Positions 27,186 to 34,669 of a stretch of DNA of 64,000 nucleotides are shown here, piece by piece; positions within the stretch are counted from its first letter, which is position 1; each line of letters opens with the position of its first letter. The notes below the pieces were generated by a model. The model ran no database searches and was not told where the DNA came from. It saw nothing but the letters and a program-made list of their open reading frames with translations. Made by a program: the position numbers and the translations under genes. The DNA is from Intrasporangium calvum DSM 43043. Lineage in GTDB: Bacteria > Actinomycetota > Actinomycetes > Actinomycetales > Dermatophilaceae. The stretch is from NCBI RefSeq assembly GCF_000184685.1, contig NC_014830.1:1426001-1490000 (forward strand). The letters run 5' to 3'.

Positions 27186-27707
27186 ATGCCGAAGGACCCG
27201 CACGAGCTCCTCGAGCCATACCGTCGCAAGCGCGATTTCGGTCGGACGCCCGAGCCGGCCGGCCAGGGCGGCGCTGTCCCGGCTCGACCACCTGGGCCTG
27301 AGGGCCTACCCCAAGCTGACCGGGAAACGCGGGATCCAGATCTGGGTGCCGATCGCCCGGGGTCCGAGCTTCGACGAGAGCAGGGAGTGGGCCGAGCGGG
27401 TGTCGAGGACCGTCGGCGCGATCCACCCCGAACTTGTCAGCTGGAAGTGGCAGAAGCAGCAACGCCAGGGGCTCGCCCGTCTCGACCACACCCAGAACGC
27501 GGTGAACAAGACTCTCGTGGCTCCCTACAGTCCTCGGGCGGCGCCGGGCGCCCCGGTCTCCGCCCCCTCACCTGGGAGGAGCTCGACGACCGGGACCTGC
27601 GCCCCGATCGCTTCACCATCCGCAGCATCCTCGACCGCCTCGAAGAGAGCGGCGACCTCTTCCGGGGTGCGCTCGCGCAGGACCAGCCCCTCCCGGTTCT
27701 CTGCTGA
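27186..27707 (+). pseudogene. Relic of LigD (PE start joined to polymerase-domain end)
   Basis: Three segments in two reading frames resemble LigD. The first 28 codons (LEPYRRKRDFGRTPEP) match the start of a LigD phosphoesterase domain. Then, in another frame, LGLRAYPKLTGKRGIQIWVP, GPSFDESREWAERV and ARLDHTQNAVNKTLVAPYS match the LigD polymerase domain. The frame then returns for PLTWEELDDRDLRPDRFTIR. This fits a LigD of PE-ligase-polymerase order that lost its middle by deletion and gained a 1-base shift at a C5 run near 27560. The product, if made, would be non-functional. Confidence 0.75.
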
Positions 27708-27713
27708 CGGCCG

Positions 27714-27854
27714 TCGAAAGAGCAGTTCTCCACCCATCCCGTATGCCGCTGGGCCCAGTCCCGATCGAAAGAGCAGTTTGGGACATGTCGGGATCGGGTC
27801 TCGGCGGGACGAACTGCTCTTTCGATGGGTCGGCGGGACGAACTGCTCTTTCGA
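27714..27854. repeat. Four-copy inverted repeat cluster, core TCGAAAGAGCAGTT
   Basis: Two copies of TCGAAAGAGCAGTT on the plus strand (27714-27727, 27765-27778) face two copies on the minus strand (27812-27825, 27841-27854). The cluster lies between the convergent LigD relic and pyc and can form large hairpins, so it may end transcription from both sides. The same core recurs at 42709-42814. Copy 9 of the 11-mer sits between the first two copies. Confidence 0.85.
27740..27754 (+). repeat. Dispersed 11-mer repeat, copy 9
   Basis: CGTATGCCGCTGGGC, nested inside the TCGAAAGAGCAGTT cluster. Confidence 0.85.
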
Positions 27855-27858
27855 TGGG

Positions 27859-30800
27859 TCAGGTGATGACGACGAGGAGGTCCCCACCCTCGACCTGCTG
27901 CTGCGCCCCGATCGCCACCCTCGACACCGTGCCGCCGGCGGCTGAAGTGATGTTGGCCTCCATCTTCATCGCCTCGATCGTCGCGACGACCCCTCCCGCC
28001 TCGACCGTGTCGCCCACTGCGACGGTGAGGGTGACGACACCGGCGAACGGGGCAGCGACCTGCCCCGGTGCGGCGGGGTCGGCCTTCTCCGCCGACTTGA
28101 CGTCAGCCTCGATGGAGCGGTCCCGGACCTGGATCGGGCGGAACTGCCCGCCGAGCGTGCACATCACGGTCCGCATGCCCTTCGAGTCGGCGTCGCCGAC
28201 GGACTGGACCCCGATGATGAGGCGCTTGCCCTGCTCGATGTCGACCTCGTACTCCTCGCCCTGGACGAGGCCGTGGAGGAACTCGACGGTACCGAGGACG
28301 GAGAGGTCGCCGTAGGCCTCCCGGGAGGCTTCGAACTCCTTGGTCGGCCCCGGGAAGAGGAGCTGGTTGAGGGTGCGCCGCGGCTCGGTGGCCAGCGCCT
28401 GCTCCTGTTCGGCGGTCAGCTGGGTGAGCCGCGGGCGGGCCTGGCGCCCCGCGAGGGCCTTGGTCCGGAACGGCTCGGGCCAGCCACCGGGCGGGTCGCC
28501 GAGCTCGCCGTTGAGGAAGCCGATGACCGAGTCGGGGATGTCGTACTTCTGGGGGTCGGCCTCGAAGTCGGCGGGATCGGCGCCGGCACCGACGAGGGCG
28601 AGGGCGAGGTCGCCGACGACCTTGCTGCTCGGCGTCACCTTGACGATGTTGCCCAGGATCCGGTTCGCGGCGGCGTAGGTGTCCTCGATTGCTTCGAACC
28701 GGTCGCCGAGCCCGAGAGCGATGGCCTGCTGCCGGAGGTTGGACAGCTGCCCGCCGGGGATCTCGTGGAAGTACACCCGGCCGGTCGGCGACTCGAGGCC
28801 GGACTCGAACGGCCGGTAGAGGTGCCGGACCGCCTCCCAGTAGGGCTCGAGGGAGAAGACGCGGTCGATGTCGAGACCCGTGGGTCGCTCCGTGTGGTCG
28901 GTCGCGGCGACGAGCGCCGACAGCGACGGCTGAGACGTCGTCCCGGCCATGGTGGCGGTCGCGGCGTCGACCGCGTCGACCCCCGCGCCGATGGCGGCGA
29001 GGAGGGTGGCGACCTGGCCGCCCGCCGTGTCGTGGGTGTGCAGGTGGACCGGCAGGTCGAACCGTTCGCGCAGCGCGGTGACGAGTCGAGCGGCTGCCGG
29101 CGCGCGGAGCAGCCCGGCCATGTCCTTGATCGCGAGTACGTGGGCGCCCGTGTCGACGATCTGCTCGGCCAGCCGAAGGTAGTAGTCGAGGGTGTACAGC
29201 GTCTCCGAGGGGGAGAGGAGGTCGCCGGTGTAGCACAGGGCCACCTCGGCAACGGCCGTTCCGGTCTCGAGGACCGCTTCGACGGCGGGCCGCATCTGGG
29301 AGACGTCGTTGAGCGAGTCGAAGATCCGGAAGATGTCGAGCCCGGTCCGGGCCGCCTCGTGCACGAACGCGTCGGTCACGGCCGTGGGGTAGGGCGTGTA
29401 GCCGACGGTGTTGCGCCCACGCAGCAGCATCTGCAAGGGGATGTTGGGCATGGCCTCGCGCAGGGCAGCGAGGCGCTCCCACGGGTCCTCGGCGAGGAAG
29501 CGGAGGGCGACGTCGTAGGTCGCCCCGCCCCAGGCCTCCATCGACAGCAGCTGCGGCGTCAGGTGGGCGACGTGACCGGCGACGTGGAGCAGGTCACGGC
29601 TGCGCATCCGGGTGGCGAGCAGCGACTGGTGGGCGTCTCGGAAGGTCGTGTCGGTGACGGCCACCTGGGTCTGCTCCCGCAGCCGGCGCGCGAACTCGGC
29701 GGGGCCGACCTCGAGGAGCAGGTCGCGCGACCCGCGGGGCAGCGGAGCGTCGGGGAGGGCGGGCAGCTTGGCCCGGGGGCGCACCCGTGTCGTGGCCGGG
29801 CCGTGCGGCTGGTTGACGGTGACGTCGGCGAGGTAGGTGAGCAGCCGGGTGGCACGGTCGGCCGAGACCTTGGCCGTGAGCAGCTCGGGTCGTTCGTCGA
29901 TGAACGAGGTCGTCGCTCGTCCGGCCTGGAACGTGGGGTCCGCCAACACCGCTCTGAGGAAGGGGATGTTGGTCGAGACGCCGCGGATCCGGAACTCCGC
30001 GAGCGCCCGCTGCGCCCGGCGCACGGCCATGGGGAAGGTCCGCCCGCGGCAGGTCAGCTTGACGAGCATCGAGTCGAAGTGGGCGCTCACCTCAGCGCCG
30101 ACGAAGACGGTGCCGCCGTCGAGCCGGACGCCGCTGCCACCGGCCGACCGGTAGGTCGTGATGGTGCCCGCGTCGGGGCGGAACCCGTTGGCCGGGTCCT
30201 CCGTCGTGATCCGGCACTGCATCGCGAACCCTCGGGTCCGGATGTCGTCCTGGCGCAGGCCGAGCGACTCGAGCGTCTCACCGGAGGCGATCTGCATCTG
30301 GGTGACGACGAGATCGACGTCGGTCACCTCCTCGGTCACCGTGTGCTCGACCTGGATGCGGGGGTTCATCTCGATGAAGACGTAGCGTCCGTCCTCACCG
30401 AGCAGGAACTCGACGGTCCCGGCGTTGCGGTAGCCGATCGAGCGAGCGAAGGCCACCGCGTCCGCGCACATCTGCTCCCGCACCTGCGGGTCGAGGTTCG
30501 GTGCCGGCGCGATCTCGATGACCTTCTGGTGGCGGCGCTGGACGGAGCAGTCGCGCTCGAAGAGGTGGATGACCTCCCCGGTCCCGTCGGCCAGGACCTG
30601 GACCTCGATGTGCCTCGGGTTGACGACGGCCTCCTCGAGGTAGAGCGTCGGGTCCCCGAAGGCGGACTCGGCCTCCCGCTGCGCCGCCTGCAACGCCTCG
30701 GCGAGGAGCTCGGGCCGGTCGACCCGGCGCATGCCACGTCCGCCACCACCGGAGACCGCCTTGACGAAGACGGGGAACCCGATCTCCGCGGCTGCCGCCT

Positions 30801-31233
30801 CGAGACTGGCGAGGTCCTGGCTCGCGCTCGAGCCGTGCAGCGTCGGCAGGCCGGCCGCGCGGGCCGCTTCGATGGCCCGGGACTTGTTGCCGGTGAGGTG
30901 CAGGACGGAGGGTGGCGGGCCGACGAAGGTGATGCCCGCGCGCTCACAGGCCTCCGCGAGGAGCGGGTTCTCCGAGAGGAACCCGTAGCCCGGGTAGATC
31001 GCGTCGGCGCCGGCCTCGACGGCCTGCGCCACGATGGCCTCGTGGTCGAGGTAGGACCGGACCGGGTGGCCCTCCTCGCCGATCTGGTAGGCCTCGTCGG
31101 CCTTGAGGCGGTGCTCCGACTTGCGGTCCTCGTAGGGGAACACGGCTACGGTGCGGGCGCCGAGCTCGGTGGCGGCCCGGAAGGCCCGGACGGCGATCTC
31201 ACCGCGGTTTGCGACGAGGACCTTGCGGAACAT
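27859..31233 (-). CDS. pyc: Pyruvate carboxylase
   Basis: A biotin enzyme that converts pyruvate, bicarbonate and ATP to oxaloacetate. The 1124-residue length is normal. Domains in order: biotin carboxylase (1-450, FRKVLVANRGEIAVRAFRA, the ATP-grasp loop GGGGRGMRR), carboxyltransferase (about 530-800, TTFRDAHQSLLATRMR and KDMAGLL), the PYC/OADA domain, and a C-terminal biotinyl domain with EAMKMEA, where Lys 1090 carries biotin. A GGAGGTC ribosome-binding site precedes the ATG. The 3' end meets the inverted repeat cluster, a likely terminator. Confidence 0.97.
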   Translation of the reverse strand: MFRKVLVANRGEIAVRAFRAATELGARTVAVFPYEDRKSEHRLKADEAYQIGEEGHPVRSYLDHEAIVAQAVEAGADAIYPGYGFLSENPLLAEACERAGITFVGPPPSVLHLTGNKSRAIEAARAAGLPTLHGSSASQDLASLEAAAAEIGFPVFVKAVSGGGGRGMRRVDRPELLAEALQAAQREAESAFGDPTLYLEEAVVNPRHIEVQVLADGTGEVIHLFERDCSVQRRHQKVIEIAPAPNLDPQVREQMCADAVAFARSIGYRNAGTVEFLLGEDGRYVFIEMNPRIQVEHTVTEEVTDVDLVVTQMQIASGETLESLGLRQDDIRTRGFAMQCRITTEDPANGFRPDAGTITTYRSAGGSGVRLDGGTVFVGAEVSAHFDSMLVKLTCRGRTFPMAVRRAQRALAEFRIRGVSTNIPFLRAVLADPTFQAGRATTSFIDERPELLTAKVSADRATRLLTYLADVTVNQPHGPATTRVRPRAKLPALPDAPLPRGSRDLLLEVGPAEFARRLREQTQVAVTDTTFRDAHQSLLATRMRSRDLLHVAGHVAHLTPQLLSMEAWGGATYDVALRFLAEDPWERLAALREAMPNIPLQMLLRGRNTVGYTPYPTAVTDAFVHEAARTGLDIFRIFDSLNDVSQMRPAVEAVLETGTAVAEVALCYTGDLLSPSETLYTLDYYLRLAEQIVDTGAHVLAIKDMAGLLRAPAAARLVTALRERFDLPVHLHTHDTAGGQVATLLAAIGAGVDAVDAATATMAGTTSQPSLSALVAATDHTERPTGLDIDRVFSLEPYWEAVRHLYRPFESGLESPTGRVYFHEIPGGQLSNLRQQAIALGLGDRFEAIEDTYAAANRILGNIVKVTPSSKVVGDLALALVGAGADPADFEADPQKYDIPDSVIGFLNGELGDPPGGWPEPFRTKALAGRQARPRLTQLTAEQEQALATEPRRTLNQLLFPGPTKEFEASREAYGDLSVLGTVEFLHGLVQGEEYEVDIEQGKRLIIGVQSVGDADSKGMRTVMCTLGGQFRPIQVRDRSIEADVKSAEKADPAAPGQVAAPFAGVVTLTVAVGDTVEAGGVVATIEAMKMEANITSAAGGTVSRVAIGAQQQVEGGDLLVVIT

Positions 31234-31389
31234 GTGACCTCCAGCGTGGGTGGCGTGGCGGTTCGCAGCCTAGTGGCGCACCTCACAGGGGGCACGGGTG
31301 GTTCCATCCTGAGACAGCCCGGATGAGACGCGAGCCCATGAGCTCACGGGGGCCCGCCCCGCGCGGTGCCCGGGGACCGCGCGGAGCGA

Positions 31390-31404
31390 GCCCAGCGGCA
31401 TACG
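31390..31404 (-). repeat. Dispersed 11-mer repeat, copy 10
   Basis: CGTATGCCGCTGGGC on the minus strand between pyc and ssrA, with the GAGCGAGCCC flank of copies 2 and 6. Confidence 0.85.
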
Positions 31405-31417
31405 GCCGGGAATGTGC

Positions 31418-31447
31418 TTGGCCGCACTGTCGTTGCCAAGGCATACT
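31418..31447 (+). promoter_or_regulatory. ssrA: Candidate ssrA promoter
   Basis: TTGGCC (31418-31423), an 18-base spacer and CATACT (31442-31447) make a plausible sigma-70 type promoter about 50 bases before the mature tmRNA 5' end, leaving a leader for RNase P to remove. Confidence 0.45.
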
Positions 31448-31504
31448 GTGATCTCGCAGTAGCGACGGTTGAGAACTGAACAGCGTGACGTGGACACCCC
31501 TCAT

Positions 31505-31871
31505 GGGGGTGATCGGTTTCGACGGTGGTCGACACATCAGGGGAAGCGGGTCGAGGATGCAGGGTTATCTCGTAAACGCTCCTTGCAAACCAATAGGTGC
31601 CAACTCAAAGCGCACCGACTTCGCCCTCGCCGCCTGAGCGAGCTCCGAAGTCCGTCAGCCTGAGCTAGTTTCCGACTCAGTGTCTGGCGTCAGCTAGGAA
31701 ACTTGCTGCGTGGTCATGTTGGGGGGCCACGCGGGACTCGTACTCAACTGGGCCTGTCAGGGAACGTGTGCGCGCGAGCCCTGGGGCCGAGAAAAGCCAT
31801 AGCGCACTGCACCCGGAGAAGCCCTGGTTTCTCGTCATCGGACGCGGGTTCAATTCCCGCCACCTCCACCA
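31505..31871 (+). ncRNA. ssrA: Transfer-messenger RNA (tmRNA)
   Basis: A 367-base tmRNA. Its 5' end GGGGGTG pairs with CACCTCC just before the encoded ACCA 3' end, and the TTCAATTCC T-loop gives the tRNA-like domain. The reading frame resumes at GCC 31599-31601 and codes for ANSKRTDFALAA, ending at TGA 31635-31637; the ALAA end is the usual protease signal. The molecule rescues stalled ribosomes with SmpB, coded at 24657. A promoter candidate lies at 31418 and a hairpin terminator at 31911. Confidence 0.97.
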
Positions 31872-31910
31872 CTTCGTGGTGGCCACGTCACGCTGTTGCC
31901 GTCACGGCGC

Positions 31911-31940
31911 AAGGGCACCCGCTCAGCTGGGTGCCCTTTC
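31911..31940 (+). terminator. ssrA terminator
   Basis: AAGGGCACCC, an 8-base loop and GGGTGCCCTTT, followed by CTC, 40 bases after the tmRNA end. This is the most classic intrinsic terminator in the window. Confidence 0.85.
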
Positions 31941-31946
31941 TCGTGT

Positions 31947-31961
31947 CGTATGCCGCTGGGC
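31947..31961 (+). repeat. Dispersed 11-mer repeat, copy 11
   Basis: CGTATGCCGCTGGGC seven bases after the ssrA terminator hairpin and 30 bases before the next promoter box. Confidence 0.85.
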
Positions 31962-31990
31962 TCGGGCCCGGACGCCCGCGCGCTGCCGCT

Positions 31991-31996
31991 TAGGCT
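31991..31996 (+). promoter_or_regulatory. -10 box for leaderless membrane-protein transcript
   Basis: TAGGCT lies 7 bases before the GTG at 32004. Confidence 0.5.
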
Positions 31997-32003
31997 GGGG
32001 CGC

Positions 32004-32822
32004 GTGCTGCGCGATCCGGACCTGACTCCCCGGCCGTGGCGGGCTCGTCGGCGGTTCACGTTCCATCCCCTCCTCCTGCTGCCCCTCGCTCCCCTCGTGG
32101 CGCTCGGGTTCCTCGTGCCGAGGGTCCTCGACGACCCGGTCCTCGAGCAGTGGGTCGCGGTCAGCCACCTCGTCGCGCTGGCCATGGTCGCCTCGGTGGC
32201 CTCGCCGTGGCACGTGCCTCGACCGCCGCTCCACGACCCGGTGGGGCGGACCATCACCTTCCGGGCCCGTGCGACCCTGGGGCTCCTGCCGCTCGGGCTG
32301 GTCCTCTGGGGCATCGTCCTGCTCGTCCACTTCGAGCTGATGCGCTCGGACCGGGTCTCGCGCGACGTGGTCATCGGGGCGCTCGAGGTGCCCTGGGGGC
32401 TGACGCTGCCGCTGGGCTTCCTCATGGTGGGAACCGGGCTCTACGTTTCCCGCCCGCCACGGCGCCACGACCTCACGGTCGGCGTCGACGGGCTGCATCT
32501 CCAGCATGGGCGCCGGAGCTTCTCCGCACAGTGGGACCAGACGCTGCAGCTCGTGCCGACCCTGAGAGGCGGAGTGCACCGCCGGATCGAGGTCCACGGC
32601 CCGGGTCTCGTCGCCCTCGACGGGCACGGGCACCTGGTGCGGCCGGTCATCGACGCCGACGTGCTCGACTCGGATGCGGTGCGGTTGTGGCTCACTCTCG
32701 AGCACTACTTCCGCCACCCCTCTCACCGCGAGGAGCTCGGCACTCGTGCGGGGCGGTGGCGACGTGCGGAGTGGCGCCGGGTCATTCCCCGCGCGGCACC
32801 TCAGCCGGGGACCCGCCGCTGA
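32004..32822 (+). CDS. Four-helix membrane protein of unknown function
   Basis: A 272-residue protein with four hydrophobic helices in two pairs (FHPLLLLPLAPLVALGFLV, AVSHLVALAMVASVA, LGLLPLGLVLWGIVLLV, LTLPLGFLMVGTGLYV) and a C-terminal soluble part of about 110 residues that looks like a beta-rich PH-like domain (LTVGVDGLHLQHGRRSFSAQW). I do not recognise a named family. The GTG start is supported by the leaderless promoter and excludes the 11-mer copy from the coding region. Confidence 0.65.
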   Translation: MLRDPDLTPRPWRARRRFTFHPLLLLPLAPLVALGFLVPRVLDDPVLEQWVAVSHLVALAMVASVASPWHVPRPPLHDPVGRTITFRARATLGLLPLGLVLWGIVLLVHFELMRSDRVSRDVVIGALEVPWGLTLPLGFLMVGTGLYVSRPPRRHDLTVGVDGLHLQHGRRSFSAQWDQTLQLVPTLRGGVHRRIEVHGPGLVALDGHGHLVRPVIDADVLDSDAVRLWLTLEHYFRHPSHREELGTRAGRWRRAEWRRVIPRAAPQPGTRR

Positions 32823-32837
32823 CGGGCCCCTCGCTCG

Positions 32838-33227
32838 TCACTCCTGGGACGCGCCCTTGGCGGACGCCTCCTTGGCGATCTCTTCCTTGATCGGGGCCAT
32901 GTCGAGCGCCTTGACCTGCTCGATGACGCTCTGGAGGGCTGACTGCGGCAGGGCGCCGGGCTGGGAGAACACGAGGACACCCTCCTTGAAGGCCATCAGC
33001 GTCGGGATCGACGTGATGTTGGCTGCTCCCGCGAGGGCGGGCTCCGCCTCGGTGTCGACCTTCCCGAAGACGATCCCCTCGTTGCCGCTCTCCTGCGACG
33101 CCGCGTCATAGACCGGCGCGAACTGCCGGCAGGGGCCGCACCAGGCCGCCCAGAAGTCCACGAGGACGATGTCGTGGTCGAGCACCGTGCGCTCGAACGT
33201 CTGTCCGGTCAGGTCTGTCGTAGCCAT
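32838..33227 (-). CDS. Thioredoxin
   Basis: A 129-residue protein with the thioredoxin fold and active site WAAWCGPCRQF (Cys 30 and Cys 33), the cis-Pro in SIPTLMAF, and an extra helical tail (KEEIAKEASAKGA) of about 20 residues beyond the core. It reduces disulphides in the cytoplasm. The ATG at 33227 has GGGAGAG upstream. It is likely one of several thioredoxins, so I give no symbol. Confidence 0.93.
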   Translation of the reverse strand: MATTDLTGQTFERTVLDHDIVLVDFWAAWCGPCRQFAPVYDAASQESGNEGIVFGKVDTEAEPALAGAANITSIPTLMAFKEGVLVFSQPGALPQSALQSVIEQVKALDMAPIKEEIAKEASAKGASQE

Positions 33228-33287
33228 GTCTCTCCCAACGGATCGGTTCCTGACTTCATTCCGGGCCCGCTCGGCCCGCCTCAATCA

Positions 33288-33947
33288 CTAGCGGGTCTGC
33301 GCGGCCGGCTCTCGCGGGGCCTCGGGGGGCTGGAGCTCCCAGGTGACCGCCACCGCCACGGTGATGTCCAGGTCGCCCCCTTCGACCGGCATGGCAGCGG
33401 CCATCTCGCGGGCGGCGAAGGCCATGCCGCGGGGTCCCGGGAAGGGCGTGGCGCCGCCCTCGGACACCGTGAGGACGCTTCCGAGCCGGGCGGCGGACAG
33501 CCCGGCGTACTGCTCCGCCTTGCCGCGGGCGTCCGCGAAGGCGGCGTGGCGGGCATCCTTCAGGCCGCTCGACCGGTCCGACACGTCCAGGACGACCTGG
33601 TCCACGAGGAGAGCGTTCCCGACTGCACCGGCTGCTGCGGCGAGGATGTCGCCCACGGCGTCGAGCCGACGGACCGTCACGCGAAGGCGCTGCTGGGCCG
33701 TGAACCCCACGGGAGATCCGGTCTGGTCGTAACGCTGCCCCACGGATGCGTCCAGCGTCCGGATGTCAGCGTCGGCCACCCCGCTGGCTCGCACGACGCT
33801 CCCGACCGCGGCGATGCCCCGGGAAGCGCCGGTCAGCGCGGCTGCGACGTCGGCAGCATCATGACCGATCCGGAGGTCGACTCGGACGACGTCGGGTGCA
33901 GCAGACGCCGTGCCGGTCCCGGTCACGCTCACCGTTCGCCTGGCCAT
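33288..33947 (-). CDS. SIMPL domain (DUF541) protein
   Basis: A 219-residue SIMPL protein: RTVSVTGTGTASAAPDVVRVDLRIGHDA at the start (seen in two parts) and the DARHAAFADARGKAEQYAGL helix with the typical Ala-rich pattern. Relatives bind other proteins or membranes and take part in stress responses; the role here is unknown. No signal peptide is visible. A TAGGTT box 6 bases before the ATG suggests leaderless expression. Confidence 0.85.
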   Translation of the reverse strand: MARRTVSVTGTGTASAAPDVVRVDLRIGHDAADVAAALTGASRGIAAVGSVVRASGVADADIRTLDASVGQRYDQTGSPVGFTAQQRLRVTVRRLDAVGDILAAAAGAVGNALLVDQVVLDVSDRSSGLKDARHAAFADARGKAEQYAGLSAARLGSVLTVSEGGATPFPGPRGMAFAAREMAAAMPVEGGDLDITVAVAVTWELQPPEAPREPAAQTR

Positions 33948-33953
33948 GAACCC

Positions 33954-33959
33954 AACCTA
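33954..33959 (-). promoter_or_regulatory. -10 box for leaderless SIMPL gene
   Basis: TAGGTT on the minus strand ends 6 bases before the ATG at 33947. Confidence 0.5.
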
Positions 33960-34041
33960 ACCGCCCCTCCGCCCCGGGCAGGTTCGCAACGTTCATCATG
34001 TTCAGCACGTGTGCGCCCGCTGCGGCCGCCGGGGTGCAACC

Positions 34042-34047
34042 TAGACT
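34042..34047 (+). promoter_or_regulatory. -10 box for leaderless VanZ-like gene
   Basis: TAGACT lies 9 bases before the ATG at 34057. Confidence 0.45.
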
Positions 34048-34056
34048 GCGGGCGAC

Positions 34057-34404
34057 ATGGACGGCGGTGCGAGGCGGTGGTGGACGGCAGCAGCCGTGGT
34101 ATCGCTCCTTGCCCATCTCGGTGCCCTGTACTGGCCGGTCGTCACCGTGGCGGGACCGGTTTCGGGGACGGACAAGGTGGTCCACGTGCTCCTTTTCGCC
34201 GTGCCGACCTATCTGGTGGGCCGACTCGTCGCGCGCCCCGGGTGGGTGGTGCTCGGCTTCGCCGTCCACAGCATCATCAGCGAGCTCTCCCAGCATCTCT
34301 TCCTGACCGGGCGGTCGGGCGACCCCTGGGACGTCGTCGCCGACGTTGCTGGGGTCGCGCTGGCTGCGCTGGCTCTCGTGGTCGGGAGCCACCCGAGGCG
34401 CTGA
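34057..34404 (+). CDS. VanZ-like membrane protein
   Basis: A 115-residue protein with four short helices and VanZ-family marks: a GTDKVVHVLLFAVPTYLV segment, the SELSQHLFLTGRSGDPWDV loop and a final Ala-rich helix. VanZ gives low-level teicoplanin resistance in enterococci, but most family members have no known role, and resistance should not be inferred here. Confidence 0.75.
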   Translation: MDGGARRWWTAAAVVSLLAHLGALYWPVVTVAGPVSGTDKVVHVLLFAVPTYLVGRLVARPGWVVLGFAVHSIISELSQHLFLTGRSGDPWDVVADVAGVALAALALVVGSHPRR

Positions 34405-34669
34405 TAGAATCGTGCGGTCCGTCTCCGAGCATTCCGGAACCTTGGACGAGTGGACCGCCGTGGCGCGGTTCGGCTCGGCCGGCGGGATGACGACAAAGGC
34501 AGCTCGCACCACCGGTGCGACCCGAACAACGCGGAGCGGACCATTCCACCGGGGCACTGATGCCACCCGGTCCACTGGGCGCCCGGAGCGCCTGAGGCTC
34601 GTCTGCATGGTCGTGGTTCGACTCACGGCTCGAGACGAAGTCTGCTCGAGTCAAGAGAGTTGAACACGT
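34405..34669 (+). other. Long 5' leader of the DEAD-box helicase gene
   Basis: 265 bases without a convincing gene. TAGAAT at 34405-34410 is a good -10 box with no clear -35, and would give a leader of about 250 bases. Several GC hairpins are possible, for example GGCGCCCGGAGCGCC near 34577. Long structured leaders are common on cold-shock helicase mRNAs. No known riboswitch class is recognised. Confidence 0.45.

Noticed and set aside
34346-34663. A 105-codon frame in the helicase leader
   Set aside because: It overlaps the VanZ-like gene, has no ribosome-binding site and no recognisable protein features.
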